Shown one piece after another: positions 43,561-56,300 of a stretch of 64,000 nucleotides of DNA. Source of the DNA: Galeopsis tetrahit. Lineage: Eukaryota > Streptophyta > Magnoliopsida > Lamiales > Lamiaceae. Numbering within the stretch: the stretch's first letter is position 1; each line of letters opens with the position of its first letter. The notes beneath the pieces are model-generated. The model searched no databases and had not been told where the DNA came from. It saw only the letters and a list, made by a program, of their open reading frames with translations. Location of the stretch: positions 15,638,677-15,702,676 of the forward strand of contig OY776124.1 in assembly GCA_963675135.1 (NCBI GenBank), given 5' to 3'. A program made the translations under genes and the position numbers.

Positions 43561-44502
43561 CGTCTACTACAGTCTACATATATCTCAAACTTCTTAGGGA
43601 TGATAGGCAATGGACAAAAAACTCCCTTGCAACATATTCAGAATTTGACAAGAATATGGGGGTGTGCAAAATTAAATTTAAACAAAAATCAAAGTGGGTG
43701 AAATTATCTATTAAAATGTTGTTTCATCGTGCGCGAATCACGTTTGCAGCAAAAAGTCGTTGAGTGTGAAATTGTCTATTAAAATGTTGTTTCTATAGTG
43801 TATAAGTATCTTGAGTAAGATATTATTCATCGTGCGCGACTCACGTTTGCAGAAAAACATCGCACGCACATACACATTCATTAATTAATTAATGGTGAAT
43901 TCGTAGATGTTAGTAAGATATCATTCATCGATCAAGCTTTGTCAAAATAATTAATTGTATTACAATTAATGATCTAGCTGAAATATAAAGAACGCCAATA
44001 TATACAACTCGAAATTCACCATGAATAAGCACCTGTTCCCTCAGTGTTTGCAAGTAAGTAGTGAAAAGAAAAAAGAAAGGAACGTACATAGTTAATTTAT
44101 GAAAAGAATCTGTACTTGGTAACATGTTTTGAGTATCTAATGAGACTATTATATATGTCATCTACATTTTTTTACGGGGTTATTAAAATGTCACACACCT
44201 ATATTACGGATTTTTTTATTGAAACACATGCGTGAAATGTTAACATGGTAACATCATGTTTTCTCTTTTCGTTTTGGGTTTATATTACGTAGGTATTGTA
44301 TATACAGAATGGATGCAGAGTTGATGTGATTTTACAATTGTTTATTACTAGCAAGGGTGCTTCTAAAGGTAAGATCTTTATATTTCAATGTTCAATTGAT
44401 GTTCAGTATGCTCAGATTTTTATCACACGTACATCAAATGGATTTTTATCACACGTACACCAATAAAAAAAATGAAGATAAAAGTTGTACGTGTATATTA
44501 TG
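43561..44502. other. Non-coding duplicated DNA
   Basis: Shares segments with 31640-32000 (GTGCGCGACTCACGTTTGCAG, TCGAAATTCACCATGAATAA). No gene was found. Confidence 0.55.
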
Positions 44503-45299
44503 TCCCTACAAAAAATAAGGTGTTTTTTTTACGGCAAAACCGTCGCACAACGTATTTGGGAAGAATTTTGGTTCGTAAAAAAAGACGTTTTAATAATTTA
44601 ATTTTTAGAATTTGCTATGGATATTTTGCGGGAAAAAACTGGGACTGGGTCCAGTCCTAGCCCAAACCGGACCCACTCCAACCCAATCCATGTCAAATTA
44701 ACATTTAATTTGGGGCCACTGGGTATCAACCAACAACCTCCAGGTACTTTATGTGGCATTTTGACACTTGAGCTAGGAGATTCATTTGTTTGTATTATGA
44801 CATAAATTAAATATATATACATATTAAACAAAAAAACTTGTTGCAAAATTTGAGACGGATAGGAGAGAGAGAGAGTTGGATGAGTCCCCAAAGGTTGTTT
44901 CCAAATCATTTGTTTCTCCTTGAATTTGGCATGTTTTGTTCATCCATTCGTTGTTACTGATCCATCGCTCCGGAGGTTTTCCCTGCCCTTAATAACTAGA
45001 CTTTCGCCTGCGTTATGCCGCCTTCAATGTTCGATCGTTAGCTGCTTAGACCAGTCACCTAAGCTTACTCAGGAGTTGGTATGCAAAAAGTCCGAGTAGA
45101 AGATTGGAGTCATTGGTAAGAAAAGAACAAGGGGTAAATATGTTTTTGTCGCAAAAAAAAAAAAAAAAAAAAACGTCACAAAATTTGTCGCAAAATTTAT
45201 AAAAAAACAAATTTTAGATAATTTGATTTCCGTCGCAAAATAAAAATTAAATAAAAAATCGTTGCTAAATCCGTCGCAATCTGCGACGACCTACAAAAC
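44503..45299. other. Possible CACTA-like remnant cut by the Copia-3 LTR
   Basis: 44503 starts CCCTACAAAAAATAAGG, one base from a CACTA terminus. 45140-45295 carries repeated GTCGCAAAA / TTGCGACG motifs in both orientations, like a subterminal array, and a long poly-A run. No transposase is present. The assignment is tentative. Confidence 0.3.
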
Positions 45300-46632
45300 T
45301 GTTGGTCCCAAAGTTGAGTTAAGATTGATTAAGTTAGGAAAAGTCTAGGGGGGAGGGGTGAATAGACTTTTCAAAATCTTTCAAAATATCAGAGTTTTAA
45401 TGCGGAAATGTGTTCTAACAGTACTGCTCTTACTGAGTTAGATAAGTACTTTCCAGTTTAGTTTTATACTCAACTTTTATTTAGATTTTTTACTTTGTAA
45501 ACTTTAATGTTCTTAGTTAAACAATTCAAACAAATATCAACAGAAAGTAAAGAACACAAGATTTATAGTGGTTCGACAAATGTCTACATCCACTCTCACA
45601 ACTTCAGTTGTGAAGTTTTATTAACTCCTTCTTGAGTTTCTTGTGGCTTAGAGTCCCAAGATTAAGACTGTGATCTTTTCGATTACACTCCCAAGTGTAT
45701 CTTCGATCGACTAGTAATTCTACAAGTAACTAGCACAGTTGTTTACACAATACAAACTTTAAAATGAAAAGTAAAACTTCTCTTGAGTAGCCTCTGATTC
45801 TTCTCTTCAAATCTGTGGCTCCTTCTCAGATTGATCTTCTTAACTCTGTGAGTTCTTAAATGCTTCGAATACTTTGAATGCTCTTAGATCAGTAAATGTT
45901 CAGTAGTCTTTGCAGTAGAAGATCCCACAGTATTTATAGACATTAGTATGACAGTTAGCAGTTTGTGAACTAACTCTAAAACTGTTTTTGTAACTTCTTT
46001 TTGTAACCGACTTTGTAACTTCCTTTAACTAATTCCAAGTCAGCATATCTTCAATATATCTTCAGTTACACCTTAAATAAACTTTCCAAACTTATTCTTC
46101 AAAATTACCAACTCAGCACAGTAACTTACAGCTCTGAATTTTACTACTCTAAGCCAATCAGCACAGTTCTCCAAAACTGTTCTAACTTCTTCAGAATGCT
46201 TCTCTTGAACTTCTCAGCTTCCCTTCAACTCTTCAAAGTCTTCTTATTCTGAAGTAGTCTTCTGAGTCTTCATTAATCTTCTGATCTTCTTCTAATCTAT
46301 TGTTCTGAACTTTTACAATGCTGAATACAATAGAATACAACTTTCAAAATTTAAAACCTATCTATACATCAACTGAACTTTATACAAAAGACTACATCTA
46401 AGTCCTATACTATAAGCTGTCTATACAATACAAACATCAGCTTAGTTCCTAACAGTTCATATATAAGATCAGTAAACATATATAAGATCACTAACTCAGT
46501 TTATAAGTTTTCTCAAGATGACTTATTTAAGATGACTTAGTACCACATATATTGCTAACTTTAAGTTGCTTTTGGCCTTCAAAACATACAATCACCAACT
46601 AGAACATTGTTTCAAGGATTCATATCCCAACA
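45300..46632 (-). repeat. Copia-3 3' LTR
   Basis: TGTTGGTCCC ... ATATCCCAACA, about 1333 bp, with short inverted ends TGTTGG/CCAACA. Next to it, inside the element, the minus strand reads AAAAAATGGGGAAAT, a polypurine tract. The partner LTR should lie beyond the right edge of the window, so the border was not confirmed by comparison. Confidence 0.75.
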
Positions 46633-46864
46633 ATTTCCCCATTTTTTATGAAGCCAAAACTACTTAAATGTTAATATATCAGTAGTTAAGTATGTTGTGA
46701 ATCGTAACAGTTCATCAATGTCAAAATTCCAGATTCATATTCATAATCAGATCAGATAATACACATATTACATATAATCATAGAACATGAAAATATAGAA
46801 AATATAGAAATAAAGATAAGGTTAAGAAATGTTATCTTGTGAGTTTGTCCTTCATCTTCAATCT

Positions 46865-49800
46865 TCAGATTCTGAATGCCAAGTAAAGTTTTGATTTGAT
46901 GTCCATCATATGTTGATGATAAGTGATGCCTTCATCTTTAATGATCTTCTCAATGATGTTACCAATCTCTTTGTAATCAGGTTCTCCATTCTCAAGCCTT
47001 GGAGGATCCCAGATTGGTTCTTCTGGACGCAAGATTTTAATATTAGCAGCATCAACAGTAATTAAGATATCTTCCCAGAAATCTCCTGCTTTGTTCATCA
47101 TAAACTCTTCAAAATCAGGAAATTCTGCTTCCTTGTTCAGATGATCACCAAACTTCTTCACAATGAAGTTTGCAATCTGCCACCTTTTCTTCAGACTATT
47201 CCAGAATTCCATACTCTCTGGTAGGACTATGAACTCAACAAAGTCTTCATCCTTGAAATTCTTATCAACTTTCTTTCCTACAGCTTTATTTTGAGCTTTC
47301 ATCTTTCTTTTTAAAGCAGCAACACGATTTTCAAATCTCTTACTCAATGCTTCAACATCTTTCAACTTTTTCTTTTTCAACTCAGCTTCAACTCTTTTCT
47401 TCTGCATTAATTCCAGCTTCTTCTCAGCTTTAGTCATTTCTTCTTCACTAGGCTTTCTACTTGAAACAACATGTTTCAATTTACTTCTTGATCTGGTAAC
47501 TCTACTAGTCTCTTCAGCTTCTTGCTCTTCTTCATCACTTAAGATCAATTTCCTTTTCTTCTTTCCAGAACTCTCAGCAACCTCAGTTCTAGTAAAAGGC
47601 TTCACAACAACTTCCTGAGTTTGTTGTTTCCTAAGCTTGATCTTTCTATTCAGACTAGCAATTTCTTCTTTCAATTCATCTTGACTAACAACTAACTGGG
47701 CTTGTTGTTGTTGAGTTTGCTCCATTACTCTTTTTATCTTATCTTCCCCCTTTGTGGCTTCATCGTGCCATTCCTTCAAGGGTGTCATGTGTTGCTCCAA
47801 CTTGTCATGCAACACTTGAGATAATTTCTTCTCTTGAAGTCGATGGAGATCATAAATTTTGGACATTGTATGCTCCATAATTCTGTCATAAGAATTTTCA
47901 GAAGAAATCCTATTCAGCCTTTCAGTGGCTTCTTGAAATTTTTTCACAGAAGCTTCTAATTTGACTTGAAGCTCTTCATTCTGCTTCTTCAGAAAGTCAA
48001 ATCTAGAATCATCTAGAACAGATTCTTGAGGAACTGTTCTGACAGCTTCCTGAACAGCTTCTGGAACACCAATTTTCTCAGCAACCTTTGGTGTGCTCTT
48101 AATTTCATCAACACAAACATTCTGCTCTTGCTCAATGACCTCTGTAGATCCAAGAATTTCAGTGTTTTCAATCACCTGAGTAGCATCATCAATTACTTCC
48201 TCTTCTTGATCAAGAGCAATAACTTCATCTATTGGCACAGCCAAATTTTCAGTTGCCTCATTGGTTTGAACTGCAATCTCAGTTTCATCATCAGAAATGT
48301 CCATATGAACTTCAGCATCACCTTCAGCTTGATTAACAGTTTCCACATGATAAGAAAATCCAATTATCCTTTCAACAAGTTTGACTACAGATTCTGGAGT
48401 TAACAATTCTGTAAATGAATCTACACCAGCTGCATCTTTCTTCTCTTGTTCCCAATCATCAAAGACTGAGGAACCACCCAAACCCTCCCTAATAACCATA
48501 GATTCCTTCAGATCACTTCTTTTCAGGTAAACCCATGTACCTATTCTAAGAAGTCTTTCAAATTCAATTGAGCTCTCATCCAAACCATGAAATTCCTTTA
48601 AGAGGGCTAATCTAAGATGTATCCTAATACGATCTTCCTTATCACAAATAGGATAATCCATCAAACAAACAGGTTTGGGAGCTACATACTCAGGTTCTGG
48701 GGAGGATGTTATATCAATGGGTACTGAAGAAGGTTCAAATTCATGTTCAGTAGAGTGATCATGAATTGGGTTAGGAGAGTTATGTGAAGTGGGATGTTAT
48801 AGAGGACTTGAATGGGGAGTAAAGTGAATGGGAGAGTTCTTAGGGGAAAAGTAAGGACTGTTCTGATGCAATGGAGAATATTGAACTGACTCATCAGAAC
48901 GGGTTGGTTGTTGATCAATGGGTTGAGCAGGTATAGGATCAGAATTTGAAGGGGTAGATGAAATGGATTTATGCTTTCTACTAGGACCAGCAATTCCTCT
49001 ACCTTTTGTTCTCTTATAACTAACAATAAGGCTAGAATCACTTACCTCCTTTTGCTAAATATCTTCCTCCTCCTCCTCCTCATCTGCATCTGTCTTTTCT
49101 GAGTCATCAGAAGACAGCTTCCTAACATTCCTTGTTTGTGATCTGTTAGGATCATGCCTTGCCTTTGATCGAACTTCAGGAACCTCATCCTCAGACCTGC
49201 ACAACGAATTTCCAGATTCTTGTTGTAGAGGTTGATCCTGAACTTGTTGTTGTTCAAATTCCACAGACTCCTTTTTGAACAAAAACTTATTTTGATGAAA
49301 TTTCTTTGGCCGGAGAGCTCCAATTAGATTTCTTTTCTGCCAAAGTTGGTAGCAGAATACTAAGCTTGTTTCCAAAACTAAGCATAGACTCTTCATCAAA
49401 CGCTTTTGACTCTTCATCAAACAACACTTTTTCCTTCTCACTCAATAACCTCTCAAGGAAAAATCCTTGCCAGTCACCTTTGACATGATCAATTATTGCA
49501 GCCATCACTCGAATTTTTAAATTGTAAGAGCATCCTCGCTATAATGTTTCCCTAACAAACATTTTCCAGCAATATCCATCAATAACTTTAAGATTCTGCA
49601 GCGACTTGGGTTCAACACCAGTCCATCTTCCAACACACTCCTTTTCTTGCCCTTCCATATAACTCAAAATATGAACAGGTCCTTCCAGCAAATCAAATGT
49701 GAGACCTAGAATCTCTCTTATCACGGAGACTCTGTGTCTTGACGGCATCGATCGAACATCATTGTTGTCGCCCTGAAGTTGCAGATAGAATTCCATTGCC

Positions 49801-50012
49801 TCAGGTTCAAAAACCATCTTGGGGAATGATTCTAAGAACTTCCTTAGCCCACTTTCTTCGCACATGGTGAGAATAGCTTGATTTTCTGCATTTTGTTGTC
49901 CAGCGAAGTACACAACGTTTTCAACAAAAATGCCCTTCTTTTTGAGCCATTTTGCTTAATCAAACGTACCTAGAACTTTGTTAGCTTGATTCTCAATTTT
50001 GATAATCGCCAT
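46865..50012 (-). pseudogene. Copia-3 extra ORF between pol and 3' LTR (broken)
   Basis: Starts MAIIKIENQANKVLG at 50012, followed by a TAA at about 49955, then FAGQQNAENQAILTMCEESG, VIREILGLTFDLLEGPVHIL and a stop at 49539. It continues in frame from 49508, then shifts frame near 49300 (acidic 'DADEEEEEEDI' stretch) and again near 49040. The last part (48664-46865) is open for 599 codons, with an acidic region, a long Gln/Glu/Lys-rich coiled coil (KLEASVKKFQEATERLN ... QQQQAQLVVSQDELKEEI), basic blocks (GKKKRKLILSDEEEQEAEE) and a KKRVEAELKKKKLKDVEA helix. It occupies the position of the Copia-1 and Copia-2 extra ORF but has different sequence. Function unknown. Confidence 0.7.
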
Positions 50013-50597
50013 TTGAGAGAATATAGCAAAATCGAAAGAGTAGTAGAAAGATTTTCAGAATTCTCTTAGCTCGTAAATTCCAGAAATGTAAAGTGAAGAA
50101 GATGAAGTGTGAGAGCTCGTGGGTAATGAATTCAAAACAAATCTAGGGCTTGGATTGAATTAATTTTGCACGATGTGTGGTTGGGATTGAGTCTTGAAAT
50201 CCGTAAGTTAAAAAAAACGTTCCAGATTCTCGAACCCATTCCAATTCTTAGAGCCAAATTGTGTTTGATAAATACACCATAAAAATTAGGTCACAAATAG
50301 AGGAGTGTACTAATCTTCTCTATTAGTAATCTAAAATTGAGCAGTTTTTTACTTTGAATATTCTAAGGCAAAATACTGGTCTGATGCGTATCAGCACAGT
50401 AGTTTCCGCACACACTATACTTCATTTTCTTACTTTTATATAATAGAAATATACTTATCTGGATCATCTGAGTATTGGGATCAGTTGAGTAATCTTCTTC
50501 AAACATAAGATCAGTAGTTGGGTCAGCATAGTAAACCTTGGATCAGTTCACCAACTCTTAGTTATCAGCATAGTACTCTCAGATTAGTACTGTGTCT

Positions 50598-50850
50598 CAG
50601 ATCAGTTCTATTCTGTAGACAGATTTTCCTATAGTCAAATCCGTTCTGTAGACAGTTTAATTAGTAGTCAGATCAGTTCTGTAGAAAGATTGACTTTGTA
50701 GTCAGATCAGTTCTGTAGACAAAGTGACTTTGTAATCAGAACAGTTTTGTAGACAAATCAATTCAATAATCAGAACATGTTTGTAGACAGATAAAGACTG
50801 TAATCAGATCAGATTTGTAGACAGATAAAATTTGTAATCAGATCAGTTCC
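50598..50850 (-). repeat. 34-bp tandem array between Copia-3 pol and its extra ORF
   Basis: Six to seven diverged copies of a roughly 34-bp unit built around TCAGATCAGTTCTGTAGACA. It lies in the gap corresponding to the paired-repeat region of Copia-1 and Copia-2. Confidence 0.75.
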
Positions 50851-51221
50851 CCCTCCAGTGGAGAACTCCTCTTCTGTGCCTGTTTCACCTTGGTAGAAGT
50901 GTTAGTTCATGCATAATTGGTGAAATATAGTACAGATTAGTAAAGAATAATTAAAATAGGTCTTTATAAGGTTTGTTCTAAGGTAACTAGTGCTCTGAGT
51001 CAACAGAAAGGATATTTAAGAAATCACAGATTCCCCCTTAAATGTATATTCTCAATTCCCTAAGCTTTACCAGATTCCTCATCGGGATTAGGCACCTTAG
51101 TAACCTTTTTACCTGATTGGGATGAATGTAGTGGTCTTGACATGGTCTGGCCTTCTGAATTACCCTTCTTGGAGTACTGTTCTTGGTATCAACTCAGTAC
51201 CTGAAATGTTAGTACATATCT
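50851..51221. other. Copia-3 spacer directly after pol
   Basis: Non-coding. It includes a CCCCCTCC-type run (50848-50856) and no recognisable gene. Confidence 0.5.
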
Positions 51222-54200
51222 CTATACACATGTAGGATCCATATCTATCAATCCTAAACTTATGCAAAGCTCTCTGAATCTAGTTTCAGCCAAAGGTTTT
51301 GTGAAAATGTCAGCTCTCTGAATATCAGTATTAATCTTTTCCATCCTAATGTTTTTCTTTTCAACATGATCCCTAATAAAATGATGCCTAATATCTACAT
51401 GATTGCATCTAGTATGTAAAACGGGATTTTGAGTTATGGCAATTGCACTATTGCTGTCACAGAATATAGGTACATTAGATTCCACAATATTGTAGTCTCT
51501 AAGTTGTTGCATTAACCAAAGTAGCTGACTACAACAACTTCATGCGGTCATATATTCTGCTTCAGTGGTAGATGTTGCCACACTAGTTTGTTTCTTGGAA
51601 AACCATGATATGAGCTTAGAACCTAAGAATTGCCATGAACTAGAAGTTAATTTTCTATCTATCCTGCAACCTCCAAAGTCAGAATCTGAATAACCACTTA
51701 GGGATAAATAATCATCTGCAGAATACCACAAACCTCGATTAATGGTACCCTTTAGATATTTCAATATCCATTTAGCAGTTTCCACATGACTTTCTTTGGG
51801 ATTGGCCTGAAATCTAGCACATACACCTACAGCAAATGCAATATCTGGCCCACTAGCAGTCAAATAGAGTAGAGAACCAATTAAAGCTCGATAATAGGAT
51901 TGGTCAGCACACTTACCTTGTTCATCTGGATCCATTTTGTATGTAGGTAGCATAGGTACACCAACTGTTTTACAGGTCTTGATACCAAATTTATCTAACA
52001 GATTTCTTGTATATTTTGCTTGATTGATAAAGATGCCTTCAGATGATTGTTTTACTTGAAGATCAAGAAAGTAAGTCATTTCACCCATCATTGACATTTC
52101 AAACTTACTTTTCATGAGCATTGAAAAGCTTCCACTCATGCTTTTATTGGGAGAACCAAATATTATGTCATCAACATAAATTTGAACAAGTAAAATATCT
52201 TTACCTTCTTGTCTTCTGAACAAAGTACGATCTACTTTGCCCTTAGTAAAGCCATTTTCAATTATGAATAGAGACAGTGTGTTATACCAGGCTCTTGGGG
52301 CTTGCTTTATACCATATAGTGCTTTCTTCAACCTGTATACTTGGTTACCATTTACCTCAAAACCAGGAGGTTGTTCTACATAAACTTCTTCAGCAAGTAT
52401 ACCATTCAAAAATGCACTTTTCACATCCATTTGATACACAGTGAATTTCATATAAGGAACATAAGCAAGAAACAATCTTATAGCTTCTAGTATAGCTACA
52501 GGGGCAAAAGTTTCATCATAATCAATACCCTCAGCTTGAGAGTATCCCTGTGCAACTAATCTAGCCTTATTTCTAACAACAAGATCATTCTCATCTTTCT
52601 TATTTTTGAAAATCCACTTAGTACCTACCACATTGTGATCAGCAGGTTTCTCTACAAGTTCCCATACATCATTTCTAGTAAACTGATTTAATTCATCTTG
52701 CATAACAATAATCCAATTACTATCAGCCAAAGCCTCTTTCACAGTCTTGGGCTCAATAGAAGATAAAAAGAAACACCAGCAAAACAAAGAGTTACTAGGT
52801 TCTGCCTTAGAATCAAACAATTGTCTTCTGGTTTTAACACCTTTACCAGACTCACCAATAATCAGATCAGTAGTGTGAGCTGATTTCCATGTTTTTCTAG
52901 TCTTAACAGGAATACTTTCATCATCTAAATCTTGCATATCAGTATCAACAACATCAATATCAGCAGATTTATTCACATGTGAACAGTCAACCAATTCAGG
53001 CATATCAATTGGTCTAGAAGTTTTACCTTTGACTTTTACCTTTTCTACATCATCATCTTTGTTTAGGATGTTCAGAAATGGACTGTAAGCTTGCACAGAT
53101 TCATAGACTTCAGTCTCACTGTCACCTTTGTCAGTTTGAATTTTCAGATCATCAACTTTCTTACTGAGCTGATGATCAGCAGAGTCCTGTACAACTTCAT
53201 AAAAGACAACATAGGGTGTTTCTTCCACACATAGAGTAGAGTAATTAAATACCCTAAATGCCTTGCTAGTAGAGGAGTATCCTAAAAATATCCCCTCATC
53301 TGCTTTAGCATCAAAAGCATTTAATTTTCTCTTTCCATTGTTATGAATAAAACACTTACAACAAAAAATATGTAAATAAGAAACTCTAGGCTTTCTACCT
53401 TTCCATACCTCATATGGTGTTTTACCATGTACCTTGTTTAGAGCACTCCTGTTCTGAGTGTGGCAGGCAGTGTTAATTGCCTCGGCCCAGAACTTCTGAG
53501 GTGTGTTGTACTCTGCCAGCATTGTTCTGCATGCTTCCTTTAGTGTTCTGTTTCTCCTTTCTGCAACTCCATTTTGTTGGAGTGTTCGAGCTGCACTTGT
53601 CAAATGCTGAATTCCAGCCTTAGAAAAATATTCTTTAATGTAGCAGTTTATAAACTCAGTCCTCTTGTCACTTCTTATCTTGACAATGGGCTGACCTTTT
53701 TCTACTTGCAACCTCTTCAGCAGTTCTGGTAGTTGGATTTGTGTATCACTCTTTTTGTGTAAGATGATTACCCAGGTGAACTTTGAATAATCATCTACCA
53801 CAACTAAAGTGTACCTTCTACCATTTAGTTTAGGGGGTTTTATAGGACCATGAAGATCCATGTGCAAGAGTTCTAAGACTCTGCAAGTAGAAAGAACTGG
53901 AATGGACTTAAAGGAATCTTTTACCTGTTTACCTTTCTGGCATGCATCACACACTTGTGACTTGAAATAGATTTCATTAGGGATACCTTCAACAAGGTAG
54001 TCTCTTGCTATCTTATTAATTATCTTAAAGTTCATATGGCATAGGCGTCTGTGCCATAGCCAGCTGATTTCTTTAGGACTCTTAGAAAGAAGGCAAGCAT
54101 CCCTAGGACAACTATTCCAGTTCATAATGTAGACACTGCCTTGTCTTACACCAACCAGTAGAATAGTATGAGTTCTTTTATCCCAGATTTCACATTTGGT

Positions 54201-56300
54201 GCTCTTGAAGTAGACTTTATAGCCCCTGTCACAGAATTGAGAGATAGATAACAGATTGTATTTCAAACCTTCTACATAGGAGACATCTTGAATCTCTACA
54301 TCTCCATTCTTGATGTATCCAAAACCTTTTGTGATTGCCATGGAACTATCTCCAAAGATCACCTTGGGTCCTTCTTGCTCATGGTAGTCAGAGAAAAGAG
54401 CCTTGGTACCAGTCATGTGGTGAGAACATCCACTGTCTATGTACCAAGTTTCTCCAACTGAACCACCTTTCTTGTATAAATCCAATCGACCCTACAAGTT
54501 GTGATCTTAATAATTTATGTACCCTTTCTTTATTGGGGTCCTTGAGGGTTAGTGGTAAGAGGTACCCAAATAAACATTGACGATTTGAATAGATGAGACC
54601 TCTTCAGTTTCCTTCCATATTTATCACAGAACAGTACTTTATTGACCTTTTCAGAACTATCAGCAGACTTAGGATCTATTTTTCTGAGATAGCCTTTCCT
54701 TGGTTCTATCCCTTTTTCAGAAAGATCAGTATGTCTGTAATAGTTTGAATAGGGACTAAAAGCATATGGACCATACGGCTTATAAATGCGTTTTGGTCTT
54801 TCCTCTCCAATGATATCATAAGATAAAGGTGGAGGATAAAGAACAGGTTTGTTATGATAATGTGGCACAAATTTCCTAGGCTTAGTTGAGTATAGCTGAG
54901 ACTGCTTTATCAAAGGAGGTCTAAGCTGATTCCAACTTTCCTGTGCTTGTCTTGACCTACTGTTCTGAGTTTGCCTCTTCTGATACCAAGACTGTTCTGC
55001 TCTGGTCAGAGAAGTAAAGCTCTTCTAGTATGGTCTTGACTGCACTGGTCTAGATACATTTTTCTTTTTACCATTCTTGGTAGTAGGAGGAATGTATTTT
55101 AGACTGTACTTTAGGTTTTAGATCATTATCATAAGTCATAGGTTCTTTTCCTTTATCTAGTTGCAAAGAACTTGAACTAGCTCCATTAGTGTTCTTAGTG
55201 CCTGAAGTAGGAGAACTAGGCACAATAGCACCTATTCCTCTTTTATCATCTGGAGCTCTATATTTGTCCGATAATATTTGATTAATCTTAGAAGACTTAA
55301 CCGTCTCAGAACGCTTCAGATCTTGGCTCAGTACTTCAGATTCTAAGAATCTATTGCGCTCTTCAAGTTGATCACATTTAATCTTTAAATCATTGAATTC
55401 ATTTGTCTCTTTGGCTTGTGTTTTAAGTAAATCCGGATATAGTTTATCAGTAGATGCATACTTTTCTTGGAGTTGAGACAACTCTTCTGATAGTCGTGCA
55501 TTAATGATAGCTACATTAGGGTCCACTTTTAATTGAGCTTCTCGTAGACTAATGATTTCTTGTTTTAAAGAAATGTTCTCATCACTGATTTCCATGAATG
55601 TTTTATTAGCTTGTAGGAGGTCTTCTTCAGTCACTCCATTGGAATGATGAAGACTACTCCCTACACTACTATCAGCAGTGTCATGAGAATCAGAATCAGA
55701 ATTATCACAAGATTGGAAAGAATTGACAGATGATACCTCTTGTTCAATTTTTGCCATCATGACTAGTCCATCATCTACAATAAGCGCTTATTTCTCATTG
55801 CTAGAACGTTTAATAGGAGAACGATATCGGTTCCTATCCTTTCTATCAGTAGAGTTCTTATCCTTCCTATCAGCAGAGTTCCTATCTCTTCTATTCTCAT
55901 TAGAGACCTCATCTCTCCTTTCAGAAGATTTGTGATCCCTTCTGGTCTTAGAAGAGTCCCTGTTTCTAGAGCCCTGAGTTTCCTTATAAATTCTCTTATA
56001 TCTACCATAACGCTTGTTAAGTTTATCAAACCTCTTTATCATTAAGTTCAACTGATCCTTAAGAGTAAGATCAATACTATCTAGTTCATCTTTTATGCTT
56101 GAGGGTTTAGACATAGATGGTCTAGACTTCTTAGAGGTAGATGCCTTAAAAGCAATACTCTTATAGATTTCCTTCTCCTTATCACTGCTCACTATTGGAT
56201 CTTCTTCATCCAATTCAAACTCATGCGCCTTAAGGGTTTGGGAGGGTGTTTCAGCAGTCCAGGTATCTATATCATGTGTGGTTTTAATGATCATCTTGAC
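51222..56300 (-). pseudogene. Copia-3 gag-pol, few disabling changes, 5' end removed by Copia-2
   Basis: The gag remainder (56294-54530) is rich in Lys/Arg/Asp/Ser repeats (RRDRNSADRKDKNSTDRKD) and is interrupted by a TAA at 55788 and frame changes near 55068 and 54500. Pol is open from 54485 to 51540: protease WYIDSGCSHHMTG, GAG-pre-integrase LWHRRLCHMN, integrase (LLHMDLHGP, IRSDKRTEF, LQQNGVAERRNRT), reverse transcriptase (FAPVAILEAIR, AFLNGILAEE, YGIKQAPRAWY, YVDDIIFGS) and RNase H (YSDSDFGGC, TTEAEYMTA). A single TGA at 51540-51542 stands where related elements have Gly, after which the same frame runs on to 51222 (FCDSNSAIAI, HIDIRHHF-like, ADIFTKPL). Pol is therefore one nonsense codon from open, but gag is not. 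Confidence 0.9.

Larger units (their letters stand above)
45300..56300 (-). mobile_element. Copia-3: decayed Copia element, truncated here by the Copia-2 insertion
   Basis: Minus-strand order: gag (to 56300), pol, a 34-bp tandem array, a broken extra ORF, polypurine tract, 3' LTR. This is the same plan as Copia-1 and Copia-2 but a different family; the LTR and extra ORF are unlike theirs. Copia-2 entered its gag at 56300/56301, so the gag start, primer site and 5' LTR lie past the window. Confidence 0.85.

Noticed and set aside
44598..44909. Minus-strand frame of about 100 codons containing GPKLNVNLTWIGLEWVRFG
   Set aside because: No recognisable domain; overlaps a possible transposon remnant and lacks a gene context.
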